The notes: a model not told the origin generated them from the letters alone. 64,000 nt of DNA from Luzula sylvatica (GCA_946800325.1 CAMPEJ010000003.1:930001-994000), one strand, 5' to 3'. Counted from the stretch's first letter, positions 36,150 to 50,340 are shown. Program-made: numbers and translations.

Positions 36150-39100
36150 TTATTTGAACTCCCCAAAGCATAAACAGATTGTTTTGAATCGAAAAACAAA
36201 CTTTCTTAGTGTTTGTAAATTTTGGTGAAATGTTATGTAGTAAAAGATACGATTCAAATAATCTCAAAATACGTTATTTGAACTCCCCAAAGCATAAACA
36301 GATTGTTTTGAATCGAAAAACAAACTTTCTTAGTGTTTGTAAATTTTGGTGAAATGTTATGTGGTAAAAGATACGATTCAAATGATCTCAAAATACGTTA
36401 TTTGAACTCCCCAAAGCATAAACAGATTGTTTTGAATCGAAAAACAAACTTTGTTAGTGTTTGTAAATTTTGGTGAAATGTTATGTGGTAAAAGATACGA
36501 TTCAAATGATCTCAAAATACGTTATTTGAACTCCCAAAAGCATAAACAGATTGTTTTGAATCGAAAAACAAACTTTCTTAGTGTTTGTAAATTTTGGTGA
36601 ATTGTTATGTAGTAAAAGATACGATTCAAATGATCTCAAAATACGTTATTTGAACTCCCCAAAGCATAAACAGATTGTTTTGAATCGAAAATCAAACTTT
36701 CTTAGTGTTTGTAAATTTTGGTGAAATGTTATGTCGTAGAAGATACGATTCAAATGATCTCAAAATACCTTATTTGAACTCCCCAAAGCATAAACAGATT
36801 GTTTTGAATCGAAAAACAAACTTTCTTAGTGTTTTTAAATTTTGGTGAAATGTTATGTGGTAAAAGATACGATTCAAATGATCTCAAAATACTTTATTTG
36901 AACTCCCCAAAGCATAAACAGATTGTTTTGAATCGAAAAACATACTTTCTTAGTGTTTGTAAATTTTGGTGAAATGTTATGTAGTAAAAGATACGATTCA
37001 AATAATCTCAAAATACGTTATTTGAACTCCCCAAAGCATAAACAGATTGTTTTGAATCGAAAAACAAACTTTCTTAGTGTTTGTAAATTTTGGTGAAATG
37101 TTATGTGGTAAAAGATACGATTCAAATGATATCAAAATACTTTATTTGAACTCCCCAAAGCATAAACAGATTGTTTTGAATCGAAAAACAAACTTTCTTA
37201 GTGTTTGTAAATTTTGGTGAAATGTTATGTAGTAAAAGATACGATTCAAATAATCTCAAAATACGTTATTTGAACTCCCCAAAGCATAAACAGATTGTTT
37301 TGAATCGAAAAACAAACTTTCTTAGTGTTTGTAAATTTTGGTGAAATGTTATGTGGTAAAAGATACGATTCAAATGATCTCAAAATACGTTATTTGAACT
37401 CCCAAAAGCATAAACAGATTGTTTTGAATCGAAAAACAAACTTTCTTAGTGTTTGTAAATTTTGGTGAATTGTTATGTAGTAAAAGATACGATTCAAATG
37501 ATCTCAAAATACGTTATTTGAACTCCCCAAAGCATAAACAGATTGTTTTGAATCGAAAATCAAACTTTCTTAGTGTTTGTAAATTTTGGTGAAATGTTAT
37601 GTCGTAGAAGATACGATTCAAATGATCTCAAAATACCTTATTTGAACTCCCCAAAGCATAAACAGATTGTTTTGAATCGAAAAACAAACTTTCTTAGTGT
37701 TTGTAAATTTTGGTGAAATGTTATGTAGTAAAAGATACGATTCAAATAATCTCAAAATACGTTATTTGAACTCCCCAAAGCATAAACAGATTGTTTTGAA
37801 TCGAAAAACAAACTTTCTTAGTGTTTGTAAATTTTGGTGAAATGTTATGTGGTAAAAGATACGATTCAAATGATCTCAAAATACGTTATTTGAACTCCCA
37901 AAAGCATAAACAGATTGTTTTGAATCGAAAAACAAACTTTCTTAGTGTTTGTAAATTTTGGTGAATTGTTATGTAGTAAAAGATACGATTCAAATGATCT
38001 CAAAATACGTTATTTGAACTCCCCAAAGCATAAACAGATTGTTTTGAATCGAAAATCAAACTTTCTTAGTGTTTGTAAATTTTGGTGAAATGTTATGTCG
38101 TAGAAGATACGATTCAAATGATCTCAAAATACCTTATTTGAACTCCCCAAAGCATAAACAGATTGTTTTGAATCGAAAAACAAACTTTCTTAGTGTTTGT
38201 AAATTTTGGCGAAATGTTATGTGGTAAAAGATACGATTCAAATGATCTCAAAATACGTTATTTGAACTCCCCAAACCATAAACAAATTGTTTTGAATCGA
38301 AAAACAAACTTTCTTTGTGTTTGTAAATTTTGGTAAAATGTTATGTGGTAAAAGATACGATTCAAATGATCTCAAAATACGTTATTTGAAATCCCCAAAG
38401 CATAAACAGATTGTTTTGAATCGAAAAACAAACTTTCTTAGTGTTTGTAAATTTTGGTGAAATGTTATGTGGTAAAAGATACGATTCAAATGATCTCAAA
38501 ATACGTTATTTGAACTCCCCAAAGCATAAACAGATTGTTTTGAATCGAAAAACAAACTTTCTTAGTGTTTGTAAATTTGGGTAAAATGTTATGTGGTAAA
38601 AGATACGATTCAAATGATCTCAAAATACGTTATTTGAACTCCCCAAACCATAAACAGATTGTTTTGAATCGAAAAACAAACTTTCTTAGTGTTTGTAAAT
38701 TTTGGTGAAATGTTATGTAGTAAAAGATACGATTCAAATGATCTCAAAATACGTTATTTGAACTCCCCAAAGCATAAACAAATTGTTTTGAATCGAAAAA
38801 CAAACTTTCTTAGTGTTTGTAAATTTTGGTAAAATGTTATGTGGTAAACGATACGATTCAAATGATCTCAAAATACGTTATTTGAACTCCCCAAAGCATA
38901 AACAAATTGTTTTGAATCGAAAAACAAACTTTCTTAGTGTTTGTAAATTTTGGTAAAATGTTATGTGGTAAACGATACGATTCAAATGATCTCAAAATAC
39001 GTTATTTGAACTCCCCAAAGCATAAACAGATTGTTTTGAATCGAAAAACAAACTTTCTTAGTGTTTGTAAATTTTGGTAAAATGTTATGTGGTAAACGAT

Positions 39101-42100
39101 ACGATTCAAATGATCTCAAAATACGTTATTTGAACTCCCCAAAGCATAAACAAATTGTTTTCAATCGAAAAACAAACTTTCTTAGTGTTTGTAAATTTTG
39201 GTAAAATGTAATGTGGTAAAGGATACGATTCAAATGATCTCAAAATACGTTATTTGAACTCCCCAAAGCATAAACAGATTGTTTTGAATCGAAAAACAAA
39301 CTTTCTTAGTGTTTGTAAATTTTGGTAAAATTTTATGTAGTAAAAGATACGATTCAAATGATCTCAAAATACGTTATTTGAACTCCCCAAAGCATAAACA
39401 GATTGTTTTGAATCGAAAAACAAACTTTCTTAGTGTTTGTAAATTTTGGTGAAATGTTATGTGGTAAAAGATACGATTCGAATGATCTAAAAATAAGTTA
39501 TTTGAACTCCCCAAAGCATAAAAAATTGTTTTGAATCGAAAAACAAACTTTCTTAGTGTTTGTAAATTTTGGTGAAATGTTATGTGGTAAAAGATGCGAT
39601 TCGAATGATCTAAAAATATGTTATTTGAACTCCCCAAAGCATAAACAAATTGTTTTGAATCGAAAAACAAACTTTCTTAGTGTTTGTAAATTTTGGTGAA
39701 ATGTTATGTGGTAAAAGATACGATTCCATTGATCTCAAAATACGTTATTTGAACTCTCCAAAGCATAAACAGATTGTTTTGAATCGAAAAACAAACTTTC
39801 TTAGTGTTTGTAAATTTTGGTGAAATGTTATATGGAAAAAGATACGATTCAAATGATCTCAAATTACGTTATTTGAACTCCCCAAAGCATAAACAAATTG
39901 TTTTGAATCGAAAAACAAACTTTCTTAGTGTTTGTAAATTTTGGTAAAATGTTATGTGGTAAACGATACGATTCAAATGATCTCAAAATACGTTATTTGA
40001 ACTCCCCAAAGCATAAACAAATTGTTTTGAATCGAAAAACAAACTTTCTTAGTGTTTGTAAATTTTGGTGACATGTTATGTAGTAAAAGATACGATTCAA
40101 ATGATCTCAAAATACGTTATTTGAACTCCCCAAAGCATAAACAAATTGTTTTGAATCGAAAAACAAACTTTCTTAGTGTTTGTAAATTTTGGTAAAATGT
40201 TATGTGGTAAACGATACGATTCAAATGATCTCAAAATACGTTATTTGAACTCCCCAAAGCATAAACAAATTGTTTTGAATCGAAAAACAAACTTTCTTAG
40301 TGTTTGTAAATTTTGGTAAAATGTTATGTGGTAAACGATACGATTCAAATGATCTCAAAATACGTTATTTGAACTCCCCAAAGCATAAACAGATTGTTTT
40401 GAATCGAAAAACAAACTTTCTTAGTGTTTGAAAATTTTGGTGCAATGTTATGAGGTAAAAGATACGATTCAAATGATCTCAAAATACATTATTTGAACTC
40501 CCCAAAGCATAAACAGATTGTTTTGAATCGAAAAACAAACTTTCTTAGTGTTTGTAAATTTTGGTGAAATGTTATGTGGTAAAAGATACAATTCCAATGA
40601 TCTCAAAATACGTTATTTGAACTCCCCAAAGCATAAACAGATTGTTTTGAATCGAAAAACAAACTTTGTTAGTGTTTGTAAATTTTGGTGAAATGTTATG
40701 TGGTAAAAGATACGATTCAAATGATCTCAAAATACGTTATTTGAACTCCCAAAAGCATAAACAGATTGTTTTGAATCGAAAAACAAACTTTCTTAGTGTT
40801 TGTAAATTTTGGTGAATTGTTATGTAGTAAAAGATACGATTCAAATGATCTCAAAATACGTTATTTGAACTCCCCAAAGCATAAACAGATTGTTTTGAAT
40901 CGAAAATCAAACTTTCTTAGTGTTTGTAAATTTTGGTGAAATGTTATGTCGTAGAAGATACGATTCAAATGATCTCAAAATACCTTATTTGAACTCCCCA
41001 AAGCATAAACAGATTGTTTTGAATCGAAAAACAAACTTTCTTAGTGTTTTTAAATTTTGGTGAAATGTTATGTGGTAAAAGATACGATTCAAATGATCTC
41101 AAAATACTTTATTTGAACTCCCCAAAGCATAAACAGATTGTTTTGAATCGAAAAACAAACTTTCTTAGTGTTTGTAAATTTTGGTGAAACGTTATGTAGT
41201 AAAAGATACGATTCAAATAATCTCAAAATACGTTATTTGAACTCCCCAAAGCATAAACAGATTGTTTTGAATCGAAAAACAAACTTTCTTAGTGTTTGTA
41301 AATTTTGGTGAAATGTTATGTGGTAAAAGATACGATTCGAATGATCTAAAAATATGTTATTTGAACTCCCCAAAGCATAAATAAATTGTTTTGAATCGAA
41401 AAACAAACTTTTTTGTGTTTGTAAATTTTGGTGAAATGTTATGTAGTAAAAGATACGATTCAAATGATCTCAAAATACGTTATTTGAACTCCCCAAAGCA
41501 TAAACTAATTGTTTTGAATCGAAAAACAAACTTTCTTAGTGTTTGTAAATTTTGGTAAAATGTTATGTGGTAAACGATACGATTCAAATGATCTCAAAAT
41601 ACGTTATTTGAACTCCCCAAAGCATAAACAAATTGTTTTCAATCGAAAAACAATCTTTCTTAGTGTTTGTAAATTTTGGTAAAATGTAATGTGGTAAAAG
41701 ATACGATTCAAATGATCTCAAAATACGTTATTTGAACTCCCCAAAACATAAACAAATTGTTTTGAATCGAAAAACAAACTTTCTTAGTGTCTGTAAATTT
41801 TGGTGAAATGTTATGTGGTAAAAGATACGATTCAAATGATCTCAAAATACGTTATTTGAACTCCCCAAAGCATAAACAGAATGTTTTGAATCGAAAAACA
41901 AACTTTCTTAGTGTTTGTAAATTTTGGCGAAATGTTATGTGGTAAAAGATACGATTCAAATGATCTCAAAATACGTTATTTGAACTCCCCAAACCATAAA
42001 CAAATTGTTTTGAATCGAAAAACAAACTTTCTTTGTGTTTGTAAATTTTGGTAAAATGTTATGTGGTAAAAGATACGATTCAAATGATCTCAAAATACGT

Positions 42101-42579
42101 TATTTGAACTCCCCAAAGCATAAACAGATTGTTTTGAATCGAAAAACAAACTTTCTTAGTGTTTGTAAATTTGGGTAAAATGTTATGTGGTAAAAGATAC
42201 GATTCAAATGATCTCAAAATACGTTATTTGAACTCCCCAAAGCATAAACAGATTGTTTTGAATCGAAAAACAAACTTTCTTAGTGTTTGTAAATTTTGGT
42301 GAAATGTTATGTGGTAAAAGATACGATTCAAATGATCTCAAAATACGTTATTTGAACTCCCCAAAGCATAAACAGATTGTTTTGAATCGAAAAACAAACT
42401 TTCTTAGTGTTTGTAAATTTGGGTAAAATGTTATGTGGTAAAAGATACGATTCAAATGATCTCAAAATACGTTATTTGAACTCCCCAAAGCATAAACAGA
42501 TTGTTTTGAATCGAAAAACAAACTTTCTTAGTGTTTGTAAATTTTGGTGAAATGTTATGTAGTAAAAGATACGATTCAA
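36150..42579. repeat. 6,322-bp (51-monomer) tandem duplication, copy 2
   Basis: Follows copy 1 head to tail; similarity at offset 6,322 continues to about 42579, where AAATGATC replaces AAATAATC. All private bases of copy 1 are present, for example near 36940, 38389, 39219, 39595, 40430-40458 and 41186. The only difference noticed by eye is AAACCATAAACAG near 38648 against AAAGCATAAACAG near 32326. Divergence over 6.3 kb is therefore very small, the lowest among the large duplications here. Confidence 0.92.
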
Positions 42580-43531
42580 ATGATCTCAAAATACGTTATT
42601 TGAACTCCCCAAAGCATAAACAAATTGTTTTGAATCGAAAAACAAACTTTCAGTGTTTGTAAATTTTGGTAAAATGTTATGTGGTAAACGATACGATTCA
42701 AATGATCTCAAAATACGTTATTTGAACTCCCCAAAGCATAAACAAATTGTTTTGAATCGAAAAACAAACTTTCTTAGTGTTTGTAAATTTTGGTAAAATG
42801 TTATGTGGTAAACGATACGATTCAAATGATCTCAAAATACGTTATTTGAACTCCCCAAAGCATAAACAGATTGTTTTGAATCGAAAAACAAACTTTCTTA
42901 GTGTTTGTAAATTTTGGTAAAATGTTATGTGGTAAACGATACGATTCAAATGATCTCAAAATACGTTATTTGAACTCCCCAAAGCATAAACAAATTGTTT
43001 TCAATCGAAAAACAAACTTTCTTAGTGTTTGTAAATTTTGGTAAAATGTAATGTGGTAAAAGATACGATTCAAATGATCTCAAAATACGTTATTTGAACT
43101 CCCCAAAGCATAAACAGATTGTTTTGAATCGAAAAACAAACTTTCTTAGTGTTTGTAAATTTTGGTAAAATTTTATGTAGTAAAAGATACGATTCAAATG
43201 ATCTCAAAATACGTTATTTGAACTCCCCAAAGCATAAACAGATTGTTTTGAATCGAAAAACAAACTTTCTTAGTGTTTGTAAATTTTGGTGAAATGTTAT
43301 GTGGTAAAAGATACGATTCGAATGATCTAAAAATAAGTTATTTGAACTCCCCAAAGCATAAAAAATTGTTTTGAATCGAAAAACAAACTTTCTTAGTGTT
43401 TGTAAATTTTGGTGAAATGTTATGTGGTAAAAGATACGATTCGAATGATCTAAAAATATGTTATTTGAACTCCCCAAAGCATAAAAAAATTGTTTTGAAT
43501 CGAAAAACAAACTTTCTTAGTGTTTGTAAAT
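42580..43531. repeat. Segment paired with 48780-49729, with a 2-bp deletion
   Basis: Continues the region 41.0-43.5 kb that recurs about 6.2 kb downstream (offset 6,195 to 6,198). It holds alternating GGTAAAATG/AAACG monomers, a GTTTTCAATCG monomer, a TGTAATGTGG monomer, a TAAAATTTTATGTAG monomer and the A-run deletion monomer at 43360. The monomer near 42650 reads CTTTCAGTG instead of CTTTCTTAGTG, a 2-bp loss found nowhere else in the window. Confidence 0.82.
42648..42658. repeat. Private 2-bp deletion
   Basis: CTTTCAGTG stands in place of CTTTCTTAGTG. It is the only 2-bp deletion in the window and is not shared by the related segments near 32480, 38810 or 48850, so it arose after the duplications that made them. 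Spacing of the A-run loci 39520 to 43360 (3,840 = 31 x 124 minus 4) agrees with it. Confidence 0.9.
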
Positions 43532-46500
43532 TTTGGTGAAATGTTATGTGGTAAAAGATACGATTCCATTGATCTCAAAATACGTTATTTGAACTCCCCA
43601 AAGCATAAACAGATTGTTTTGAATCGAAAAACAAACTTTCTTAGTGTTTGTAAATTTTGGTGAAATGTTATATGGAAAAAGATACGATTCAAATGATCTC
43701 AAATTACGTTATTTGAACTCCCCAAAGCATAAACAAATTGTTTTGAATCGAAAAACAAACTTTCTTAGTGTTTGTAAATTTTGGTGAATTGTTAGGTAGT
43801 AAAAGATACGATTCAAATGATCTCAAAATACGTTATTTGAACTCCCCAAAGCATAAACAGATTGTTTTGAATCGAAAAACAAACTTTCTTAGTGTTTGTA
43901 AATTTTGGTGAAATGTTATGTAGTAAAAGAAACGATTCAAATGATCTCAAAATACGTTATTTGAACTCCCCAAAGCATAAACAGATTGTTTTGAATCGAA
44001 AAACAAACTTTCTTAGTGTTTGTAAATTTTGGTGAAATGTTATGTAGTAAAAGATACGATTCAAATGATCTCAAAATACGTTATTTGAACTCCCCAAAGC
44101 ATAAACAGATTGTTTTGAATCGAAAAACAAACTTTCTTAGTGTATGTAAATTTTGGTGAAATGTTATGTGGTAAAAGATACGATTCGAATGATCTAAAAA
44201 TATGGTATTTGAACTCCCCAAAGCATAAAAAATTGTTTTGAATCGAAAAACAAACTTTCTTAGTGTTTGTAAATTTTGGTGAAATGTTATGTGGTAAAAG
44301 ATACGATTCCAATGATCTAAAAATATGTTATTTGAACTCCCCAAAGCATAAACAAATTGTTTTGAATCGAAAAACAAACTTTCTTAGTGTTTGTAAATTT
44401 TGGTGAAATGTTATGTGGTAAAAGATACGATTCAAATGATCTCAAAATACGTTATTTGAACTCCCCAAAGCATAAACAGATTGTTTTGAATCGAAAAACA
44501 AACTTTGTTAGTGTTTGTAAATTTTGGTGAAATGTTATGTGGTAAAAGATACGATTCAAATGATCTCAAAATACGTTATTTGAACTCCCCAAAGCATAAA
44601 CAAATTGTTTTGAATCGAAAAACAAACTTTCTTAGTGTTTGTAAATTTTGGTGAAATGTTATGTGGTAAAAGATACGATTCAAATGATCTCAAAATACGT
44701 TATTTGAACTCCCCAAAGCATAAACAAATTGTTTTGAATCGAAAAACAAACTTTCTTAGTGTTTGTAAATTTTGGTGAAATGATATGTGGTAAAAGATAC
44801 GATTCAAATGATCTCAAAATACGTTATTTGAACTCCCAAAAGCATAAACAGATTGTTTTCAATCGAAAAACAAACTTTCTTAGTGTTTGTAAATTTTGGT
44901 GAATTGTTATGTAGTAAAAGATACGATTCAAATGATCTCAAAATACATTATTTGAACTCCCCAAAGCATAAACAGATTGTTTTGAATCGAAAATCAAACT
45001 TTCTTAGTGTTTGTAAATTTTGGTGAAATGTTATGTCGTAGAAGATACGATTCAAATGATCTCAAAATACCTTATTTGAACTCCCCAAAGCATAAACAGA
45101 TTGTTTTGAATCGAAAAACAAACTTTCTTAGTGTTTTAAAATTTTGGTGAAATGTTATGTGGTAAAAGATACGATTCAAATGATCTCAAAATACGTTATT
45201 TGAACTCCCCAAAGCATAAACAGATTGTTTTGAATCGAAAAACAAACTTTCTTAGTGTTTGTAAATTTTGGTGAAATGTTATGTAGTAAAAGATACGATT
45301 CAAATAATCTCAAAATACGTTATTTGAACTCCCCAAAGCATAAACAGATTGTTTTGAATCGAAAAACAAACTTTCTTAGTGTTTGTAAATTTTGGTGAAA
45401 TGTTATGTGGTAAAAGATACGATTCGAATGATCTAAAAATATGTTATTTGAACTCCCCAAAGCATAAACAAATTGTTTTGAATCGAAAAACAAACTTTTT
45501 TAGTGTTTGTAAATTTTGGTGAAATGTTATGTAGTAAAAGATACGATTCAAATGATCTCAAAATACGTTATTTGAACTCCCCAAAGCATAAACTAATTGA
45601 TTTGAATCGAAAAACAAACTTTCTTAGTGTTTGTAAATTTTGGTAAAATGTTATGTGGTAAACGATACGATTCAAATGATCTCAAAATACGTTATTTGAA
45701 CTCCCCAATGCATAAACAAATTGTTTTCAATCGAAAAACGAACTTTCTTAGTGTTTGTAAATTTTGGTAAAATGTAATGTGGTAAAAGATACGATTCAAA
45801 TGATCTCAAAATACGTTATTTGAACTCCCCAAAGCATAAACAGATTGTTTTGAATCGAAAAACAAACTTTCTTAGTGTTTGTAAATTTGGGTAAAATGTT
45901 ATGTGGTAAAAGATACGATTCAAATGATCTCAAAATACGTTATTTGAACTCCCCAAAGCATAAACAGATTGTTTTGAATCGAAAAACAAACTTTCTTAGT
46001 GTTTGTAAATTTTGGTGAAATGTTATGTAGTAAAAGATACGATTCAAATGATCTCAAAATACGTTATTTGAACTCCCCAAAGCATAAACAAATTGTTTTG
46101 AATCGAAAAACAAACTTTCTTAGTGTTTGTAAATTTTGGTAAAATGTTATGTGGTAAACGATACGATTCAAATGATCTCAAAATACGTTATTTGAACTCC
46201 CCAAAGCATAAACAAATTGTTTTGAATCGAAAAACAAACTTTCTTAGTGTTTGTAAATTTTGGTGAAATGTTATGTAGTAAAAGATACGATTCAAATGAT
46301 CTCAAAATACGTTATTTGAACTCCCCAAAGCATAAACAAATTGTTTTGAATCGAAAAACAAACTTTCTTAGTGTTTGTAAATTTTGGTAAAATGTTATGT
46401 GGTAAACGATACGATTCAAATGATCTCAAAATACGTTATTTGAACTCCCCAAAGCATAAACAAATTGTTTTGAATCGAAAAACAAACTTTCTTAGTGTTT

Positions 46501-47004
46501 GTAAATTTTGGTAAAATGTTATGTGGTAAACGATACGATTCAAATGATCTCAAAATACGTTATTTGAACTCCCCAAAGCATAAACAGATTGTTTTGAATC
46601 GAAAAACAAACTTTCTTAGTGTTTGTAAATTTTGGTGCAATGTTATGTGGTAAAAGATACGATTCAAATGATCTCAAAATACATTATTTGAACTCCCCAA
46701 AGCATAAACAGATTGTTTTGAATCGAAAAACAAACTTTCTTAGTGTTTGTAAATTTTGGTGAAATGTTATGTGGTAAAAGATACAATTCCAATGATCTCA
46801 AAATACGTTATTTGAACTCCCCAAAGCATAAACAGATTGTTTTGAATCGAAAAACAAACTTTCTTAGTGTTTGTAAATTTTGGTGAAATGTTATATGGAA
46901 AAAGATACGATTCAAATGATCTCAAATTACGTTATTTGAACTCCCCAATGCATAAACAAATTGTTTTGAATCGAAAAACAAACTTTCTTAGTGTTTGTAA
47001 ATTT
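43532..47004. repeat. Segment related to left edge and to 50340-53822
   Basis: Bases 43564-44140 recur at about 50382-50957, including GATTCCATTG, ATATGGAAAAAG and AAAAGAAACG. Bases 44850-47005 recur at 51671-53822 at offset 6,818, which is 55 x 124 minus 2. Bases 44372-46140 also match the left edge of the window. The block carries the deletion monomer at 44227 and the GGTGCAATG marker at 46638. A private base is GTTAGGTAG near 43794 where the partner reads GTTATGTAG. Confidence 0.82.
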
Positions 47005-49729
47005 TGGTGAATTGTTATGTGGTAAACGATACGATTCAAATGATCTCAAAATACGTTATTTGAACTCCCCAAAGCATAAACAGATTGTTTTGAATCGAAA
47101 ATCAAACTTTCTTAGTGTTTGTAAATTTTGGTGAAATGTTATGTCGTAGAAGATACGATTCAAATGATCTCAAAATACCTTATTTGAACTCCCCAAAGCA
47201 TAAACAGAATGTTTTGAATCGAAAAACAAACTTTCTTAGTGTTTTTAAATTTTGGTGAAATGTTATGTGGTAAAAGATACGATTCAAATGATCTCAAAAT
47301 ACTTTATTTGAACTCCCCAAAGCATAAATAGATTGTTTTGAATCGAAAAACAAACTTTCTTAGTGTTTGTAAATTTTGGTGAAATGTTATGTAGTAAAAG
47401 ATACGATTCAAATAATCTCAAAATACGTTATTTGAACTCCCCAAAGCATAAACAGATTGTTTTGAATCGAAAAACAAACTTTCTTAGTGTTTGTAAATTT
47501 TTGTGAAATGTTATGTGGTAAAAGATACGATTCGAATGATCTAAAAATATGTTATTTGAACTCCCCAAAGCATAAATAAATTGTTTTGAATCGAAAAACA
47601 AACTTTTTTAGTGTTTGTAAATTTTGGTGAAATGTTATGTAGTAAAAGATACGATTCAAATGATCTCAAAATACGTTATTTGAACTCCCCAAAGCATAAA
47701 CTAATTGTTTTGAATCGAAAAACAAACTTTCTTAGTGTTTGTAAATTTTGGTAAAATGTTATGTGGTAAACGATACGATTCAAATGATCTCAAAATACGT
47801 TATTTGAACTCCCCAAAGCATAAACAAATTGTTTTCAATCGAAAAACAAACTTTCTTAGTGTTTGTAAATTTTGGTAAAATGTAATGTGGTAAAAGATAC
47901 GATTCAAATGATCTCAAAATACGTTATTTGAACTCCCCAAAACATAAACAAATTGTTTTGAATCGAAAAACAAACTTTCTTAGTGTCTGTAAATTTTGGT
48001 GAAATGTTATGTGGTAAAAGATACGATTCAAATGATCTCAAAATACGTTATTTGAACTCCCCAAAGCATAAACAGAATGTTTTGAATCGAAAAACAAACT
48101 TTCTTAGTGTTTGTAAATTTTGGCGAAATGTTATGTGGTAAAAGATACGATTCAAATGATCTCAAAATACGTTATTTGAACTCCCCAAACCATAAACAAA
48201 TTGTTTTGAATCGAAAAACAAACTTTCTTTGTGTTTGTAAATTTTGGTAAAATGTTATGTGGTAAAAGATACGATTCAAATGATCTCAAAATACGTTATT
48301 TGAACTCCCCAAAGCATAAACAGATTGTTTTGAATCGAAAAACAAACTTTCTTAGTGTTTGTAAATTTGGGTAAAATGTTATGTGGTAAAAGATACGATT
48401 CAAATGATCTCAAAATACGTTATTTGAACTCCCCAAAGCATAAACAGATTGTTTTGAATCGAAAAACAAACTTTCTTAGTGTTTGTAAATTTTGGTGAAA
48501 TGTTATGTGGTAAAAGATACGATTCAAATGATCTCAAAATACGTTATTTGAACTCCCCAAAGCATAAACAGATTGTTTTGAATCGAAAAACAAACTTTCT
48601 TAGTGTTTGTAAATTTGGGTAAAATGTTATGTGGTAAAAGATACGATTCAAATGATATCAAAATACGTTATTTGAACTCCCCAAAGCATAAACAGATTGT
48701 TTTGAATCGAAAAACAAACTTTCTTAGTGTTTGTAAATTTTGGTGAAATGTTATGTAGTAAAAGATACGATTCAAATGATCTCAAAATACGTTATTTGAA
48801 CTCCCCAAAGCATAAACAAATTGTTTTGAATCGAAAAACAAACTTTCTTAGTGTTTGTAAATTTTGGTAAAATGTTATGTGGTAAACGATACGATTCAAA
48901 TGATCTCAAAATACGTTATTTGAACTCCCCAAAGCATAAACAAATTGTTTTGAATCGAAAAACAAACTTTCTTAGTGTTTGTAAATTTTGGTAAAATGTT
49001 ATGTGGTAAACGATACGATTCAAATGATCTCAAAATACGTTATTTGAACTCCCCAAAGCATAAACAGATTGTTTTGAATCGAAAAACAAACTTTCTTAGT
49101 GTTTGTAAATTTTGGTAAAATGTTATGTGGTAAACGATACGATTCAAATGATCTCAAAATACGTTATTTGAACTCCCCAAAGCATAAACAAATTGTTTTC
49201 AATCGAAAAACAAACTTTCTTAGTGTTTGTAAATTTTGGTAAAATGTAATGTGGTAAAAGATACGATTCAAATGATCTCAAAATACGTTATTTGAACTCC
49301 CCAAAGCATAAACAGATTGTTTTGAATCGAAAAACAAACTTTCTTAGTGTTTGTAAATTTTGGTAAAATTTTATGTAGTAAAAGATACGATTCAAATGAT
49401 CTCAAAATACGTTATTTGAACTCCCCAAAGCATAAACAGATTGTTTTGAATCGAAAAACAAACTTTCTTAGTGTTTGTAAATTTTGGTGCAATGTTATGT
49501 GGTAAAAGATACGATTCGAATGATCTAAAAATAAGTTATTTGAACTCCCCAAAGCATAAAAAATTGTTTTGAATCGAAAAACAAACTTTCTTAGTGTTTG
49601 TAAATTTTGGTGAAATGTTATGTGGTAAAAGATACGATTCGAATGATCTAAAAATATGTTATTTGAACTCCCCAAAGCATAAAAAAATTGTTTTGAATCG
49701 AAAAACAAACTTTCTTAGTGTTTGTAAAT
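47005..49729. repeat. Segment copied from about 40900-43531
   Basis: Markers from AAAATCAAAC (47100) and GTCGTAGAAG (C of GTCG at 47145, partner at 40950) through the deletion monomer at 49558 follow 40.9-43.5 kb in order. The offset is 6,195 rising to 6,198, which the deletions between them explain exactly. It lacks the T-run deletion of its partner (41410) and the CTTTCAGTG deletion (42650). The first monomer, near 47008, is a hybrid of two subtypes, which puts a junction there. TTTTTGTGAAATG near 47500 and GATATCAAAA near 48655 are private. Confidence 0.82.
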
Positions 49730-50340
49730 TTTGGTAAAATGTTATGTGGTAAACGATACGATTCAAATGATCTCAAAATACGTTATTTGAACTCCCCAAA
49801 GCATAAACAAATTGTTTTCAATCGAAAAACAAACTTTCTTAGTGTTTGTAAATTTTGGTAAAATGTAATGTGGTAAAAGATACGATTCAAATGATCTCAA
49901 AATACGTTATTTGAACTCCCCAAAGCATAAACAGATTGTTTTGAATCGAAAAACAAACTTTCTTAGTGTTTGTAAATTTTGGTAAAATTTTATGTAGTAA
50001 AAGATACGATTCAAATGATCTCAAAATACGTTATTTGAACTCCCCAAAGCATAAACAGATTGTTTTGAATCGAAAAACAAACTTTCTTAGTGTTTGTAAA
50101 TTTTGGTGCAATGTTATGTGGTAAAAGATACGATTCGAATGATCTAAAAATAAGTTATTTGAACTCGCCAAAGCATAAAAAATTGTTTTGAATCGAAAAA
50201 CAAACTTTCTTAGTGTTTGTAAATTTTGGTGAAATGTTATGTGGTAAAAGATACGATTCGAATGATCTAAAAATATGTTATTTGAACTCCCCAAAGCATA
50301 AAAAAATTGTTTTGAATCGAAAAACAAACTTTCTTAGTGT
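49110..50340. repeat. 619-bp (5-monomer) tandem duplication
   Basis: The group GGTAAAATG/AAACG, GTTTTCAATCG, TAAAATTTTATGTAG, GGTGCAATG plus TTCGAA, and A-run deletion monomer is present twice, with the deletion at 49558 and 50177 (5 x 124 minus 1). The single copy at about 42890-43510 shows the unduplicated order. The second copy has a private GAACTCGCCAAAG near 50161. ATAAAAAAATTG (substitution, length unchanged) follows each unit, near 49681 and 50300, and also at 43484. Confidence 0.87.

Noticed and set aside
49681..49687. Seven-A run (ATAAAAAAATTG) as another deletion monomer
   Set aside because: AAACAAA to AAAAAAA is a substitution that keeps the length at 124; register arithmetic needs no deletion here or at about 43484 and 50300.
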